NCBI GenBank assembly: GCA_031282125.1
Contig: JAITEH010000024.1
Location: 1-7,268, forward strand
Length of the DNA: 7,268 nt
Source: Campylobacteraceae bacterium
GTDB taxonomy: Bacteria > Campylobacterota > Campylobacteria > Campylobacterales > Campylobacteraceae
Direction of reading: 5' to 3'
Below the pieces are notes generated by a model. It worked only from the letters and a program-made list of their open reading frames with translations. It was not told the origin of the DNA and did not search any database. Position numbers and translations under genes: made by a program. The stretch's first letter is position 1, and every line of letters begins with the position of its first letter. Shown one piece after another: positions 5,186 through 7,268 of the stretch.

Positions 5186-6352
5186 TTGGAAACGAGTGCG
5201 GTTGTTATATTTTTGGCGCTTTTATTAGTAGCCGCACCGTTCATCTCAAGCGTTACAAAAATCCCGATTGTCGTAGTAGAGATACTTTTGGGGGTGTTGG
5301 GTGCGTACGCGGGGATTTTGAAAGCATTCGCAGAATTCGAAACTTTCGCCCATCTTGGCTTTTTGTATTTGATGTTTTTGGTCGGTATGGAAGTCAATCT
5401 AAAAGAGCTGCGTTTTGGCAAATCTTCGCTTCTCAAAAGAGTTATTCTATTTTTCGGTGCGATTTATGCGCTCTCTGCCATCGTTACTCTGTATTTTAAT
5501 CTAAATATTGTCTATGTAGCGGTATTTTCTATCTTTTCACTTGGTATTTTGATGACTTTAATCAAAGAGTACGGCAGAAATGAAGCGTGGCTTTCGCTGG
5601 CTTTAAATGTCGGCATCGTCGGGGAATTGCTTAGCATTATCGTCATGATAGTTTTGAGCAGCGTCTTGAAAAACGGGCTTAATATACACTTTTTCATTAC
5701 AATTGCAGTGCTTATGCTTTTTTTCTTAAGTTTTGCGCTGTTTTTCAAGGGAGCAAAGGTATTTTTCTGGTGGTTTCCCGAAGTCAAAACGGCGATTATG
5801 CCTTATCATGACAATAAAGACATAGACATACGACTCTCTATGGCACTTGTTTTCACGATGGTAACGTTGATGATAATCATAGGCATAGACGAGGTGTTGG
5901 GAGCGTTTTTGGCGGGATTGTTTTTGACCTCATTTTTCAAACACAAAACAGATTTGCGCGAAAAACTCTCGTCGTTTGGATTTGGCTTTTTTATACCGAT
6001 TTTTTTCATATACGTAGGCTCGACTCTGCCTGTCGAGGCGTTTACAAATCCTGAAGTTTTGAAACTCTCTTTTTTAGTATCGGGCACGATAATCCTCATA
6101 AGACTTGTGAGTTCCTTGGCGGCGTATCCTAAATATTTGGGGTTGAAAAATACCGTTCTTTTCTCTTTGGGCAACTCCATACCTTTGACCTTTTTAATCG
6201 CCGTAGCCACGCTCGCATACAATACAAACGCGATAAAAGACGACGAATACTACGCTATCATCATAGCGGGATTAATCAGCGCGATGATTCTTATCGTCGT
6301 GATAAAAATCCTGCATACTATTTTTTATACATTGAAGGCTGCAAAAAAGTGA
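5186..6352 (+). CDS. Cation:proton antiporter, CPA2/KefB-like membrane domain only
   Basis: The 388-residue hydrophobic protein has about 11-13 predicted membrane segments, for example 5-22, 26-44, 84-104, 135-160, 168-188, 219-250, 264-282, 292-312, 326-345 and 355-380. Family marks of Na_H_Exchanger (PF00999) are '[12 protein letters not shown]' (32-43), '[17 protein letters not shown]' (59-75), '[12 protein letters not shown]' (235-246) and '[12 protein letters not shown]' (268-279). These proteins exchange Na+ or K+ for H+ across the inner membrane. The segment that often carries the functional Asp (the 'QD' of KefC) reads 'GIVGELLSI' (143-151), with Glu147 as the candidate. The protein ends after the membrane domain, with no TrkA-N/RCK ligand-binding domain. 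The TTG start at 5186 is 9 bp after the dsbC-like stop, with a weak AGG site (5175-5177). Its stop overlaps the tsaD GTG. Ion specificity is unknown. Confidence 0.87.
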   Translation: METSAVVIFLALLLVAAPFISSVTKIPIVVVEILLGVLGAYAGILKAFAEFETFAHLGFLYLMFLVGMEVNLKELRFGKSSLLKRVILFFGAIYALSAIVTLYFNLNIVYVAVFSIFSLGILMTLIKEYGRNEAWLSLALNVGIVGELLSIIVMIVLSSVLKNGLNIHFFITIAVLMLFFLSFALFFKGAKVFFWWFPEVKTAIMPYHDNKDIDIRLSMALVFTMVTLMIIIGIDEVLGAFLAGLFLTSFFKHKTDLREKLSSFGFGFFIPIFFIYVGSTLPVEAFTNPEVLKLSFLVSGTIILIRLVSSLAAYPKYLGLKNTVLFSLGNSIPLTFLIAVATLAYNTNAIKDDEYYAIIIAGLISAMILIVVIKILHTIFYTLKAAKK

Positions 6353-7268
6353 TTTTAAGTATAGAGAGCAGCTGCGACGACAGCTCTTTGGCTTTGACCA
6401 AGATTGACACGCGCGAACTTCTTTTTCACAAGAAAATTTCGCAGGAACTTCTGCACTCCTCGTACGGCGGCGTTGTGCCCGAACTTGCGGCAAGGCTTCA
6501 TGCAACTGCTCTTCCCAAGATACTTGAAGAGATATCGACGTATCTAAAAGAGATAAAAGCCGTCGCCGTTACAAATGAGCCGGGTCTTTCCATGAGCCTT
6601 TTGGAGGGCGTGATGATGGCTAAAGCTCTTGGCGTTGCTCTTAATGTGCCGATTTTGCCGATAAATCACCTGAGGGGGCATATTTATTCGCTTTTTATCG
6701 GACATGAAGATAGATTGCCGCTTGGCGTTTTATTGGTCTCTGGTGGGCATACACAGGTTTTGGATGTGAAAAGTTATAACGATATAAAGATTTTAGCCTC
6801 TACATTAGACGACAGCTTCGGCGAGAGTTTTGACAAAACTGCAAAAATGCTGCGTCTTGGGTATCCGGGCGGCGCCGTGATAGAAGAGTATGCCAAACAA
6901 GGGGAGAGGCGGTTTGATTTTACTATACCGATGCAAAGATCAAAAAACATCGCCTTTAGCTACTCTGGGCTCAAAAATCAAGTAAGAGTCGCTGTTCAAA
7001 AGCTTGGCGAGAGTATTTCACAGCAAGACATGTATGATATCGCCGCTTCATTCCAATACGCTGCCGTGAGCCATGTCTTGAAGCAGTGTGAAAAGATTTT
7101 CAAACAAAACACATTCAAAGAGTTTGCCATAGTCGGCGGTGCTGGCGCAAATCAAACGCTGCGCGAAAAAATGAGAGCTTTGTGCGATAGATTCGGCACG
7201 AAATTATATCTGCCGCCGCTTGAATTTTGCTCCGATAATGCCGCCATGATAGGAAGAGCAGGCATCGA
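6349..7268 (+). CDS. tsaD: tRNA N6-adenosine threonylcarbamoyltransferase TsaD (3' end cut off)
   Basis: TsaD transfers the threonylcarbamoyl group from threonylcarbamoyl-AMP to A37 of ANN-decoding tRNAs, working with TsaB, TsaE and the TsaC/TsaC2 product. The window holds 306 codons with no stop; bacterial TsaD is usually about 330-345 residues, so roughly 30 are missing. Seen: the ASKHA-fold start '[11 protein letters not shown]' (2-12), the metal-binding H107-x3-H111 in 'INHLRGHIY', '[11 protein letters not shown]' (128-138), '[15 protein letters not shown]' (154-168), 'PGGAVIE' (173-179), '[10 protein letters not shown]' (203-212), '[10 protein letters not shown]' (263-272) and the metal/nucleotide-binding Asp296 in 'CSDNAAMIG'. 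All key residues are present, so the enzyme should be active. The GTG at 6349 overlaps the antiporter TGA by 4 bp, implying coupled translation. No ATG near the conserved N-terminus competes. Confidence 0.96.
   Translation, partial: MILSIESSCDDSSLALTKIDTRELLFHKKISQELLHSSYGGVVPELAARLHATALPKILEEISTYLKEIKAVAVTNEPGLSMSLLEGVMMAKALGVALNVPILPINHLRGHIYSLFIGHEDRLPLGVLLVSGGHTQVLDVKSYNDIKILASTLDDSFGESFDKTAKMLRLGYPGGAVIEEYAKQGERRFDFTIPMQRSKNIAFSYSGLKNQVRVAVQKLGESISQQDMYDIAASFQYAAVSHVLKQCEKIFKQNTFKEFAIVGGAGANQTLREKMRALCDRFGTKLYLPPLEFCSDNAAMIGRAGI

Noticed and set aside
5140..5260. Frameshift rejoining the DsbC-like C-terminus to a longer downstream frame
   Set aside because: The +1 frame stops within a few codons. 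The +2 frame stays open but only runs through the antiporter gene, giving a sequence with no thioredoxin-like features, so no clear repair of the frame is visible.

Overview
The window looks like a chromosomal segment from a Campylobacterota (epsilonproteobacterial) genome. It is AT-rich, with many lysine and isoleucine codons. Candidate promoters resemble the Campylobacter-type sigma-70 pattern (a TTTAAG-like box, a T-run and a -10 box, without a classical -35). Several genes use TTG or GTG starts. I cannot fix the genus from sequence alone; Sulfurimonas, Sulfurospirillum or Campylobacter relatives are all plausible.

Left part (1-4388): one edge of a specialised-metabolism locus that resembles aryl polyene/flexirubin-type (type II PKS-like) clusters. 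A family 2 glycosyltransferase runs leftward off the window. It diverges across a 142-bp AT-rich intergenic region from a tightly packed rightward operon: SAM methyltransferase, acyl carrier protein, beta-ketoacyl synthase with an intact Cys-His-His triad, a small HTH-like protein, and a BtrH-type (PF14399-like) putative ACP-dependent acyltransferase. These five genes are 1 bp apart or overlap by 4-14 bp, so they are probably co-transcribed and translationally coupled. The divergent region carries two dyads, each overlapping a candidate -10 box, which suggests coordinated control of both arms. Dehydratase, ketoreductase, starter-unit enzymes and exporter are not in the window; if present, they should lie to the left.

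Right part (4389-7268): a probably unrelated, more housekeeping-like unit with its own promoter. It encodes a periplasmic DsbC-like thioredoxin-fold protein, a CPA2-type cation:proton antiporter without a cytosolic TrkA-N domain, and the tRNA t6A37 enzyme TsaD. TsaD overlaps the antiporter stop by 4 bp and is cut by the right edge about 30 codons before its expected end.

Working model (inference): the ACP carries an acyl chain elongated by the ketosynthase, the methyltransferase decorates the product or its aryl head, and the BtrH-like enzyme moves the acyl group from ACP to an amine or hydroxyl acceptor. The glycosyltransferase would help anchor the product in the envelope. The HTH-like protein and the inverted repeats could form a local regulatory circuit. 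No RNA genes, mobile elements, CRISPR arrays or stretches over 300 bp without a gene were seen.
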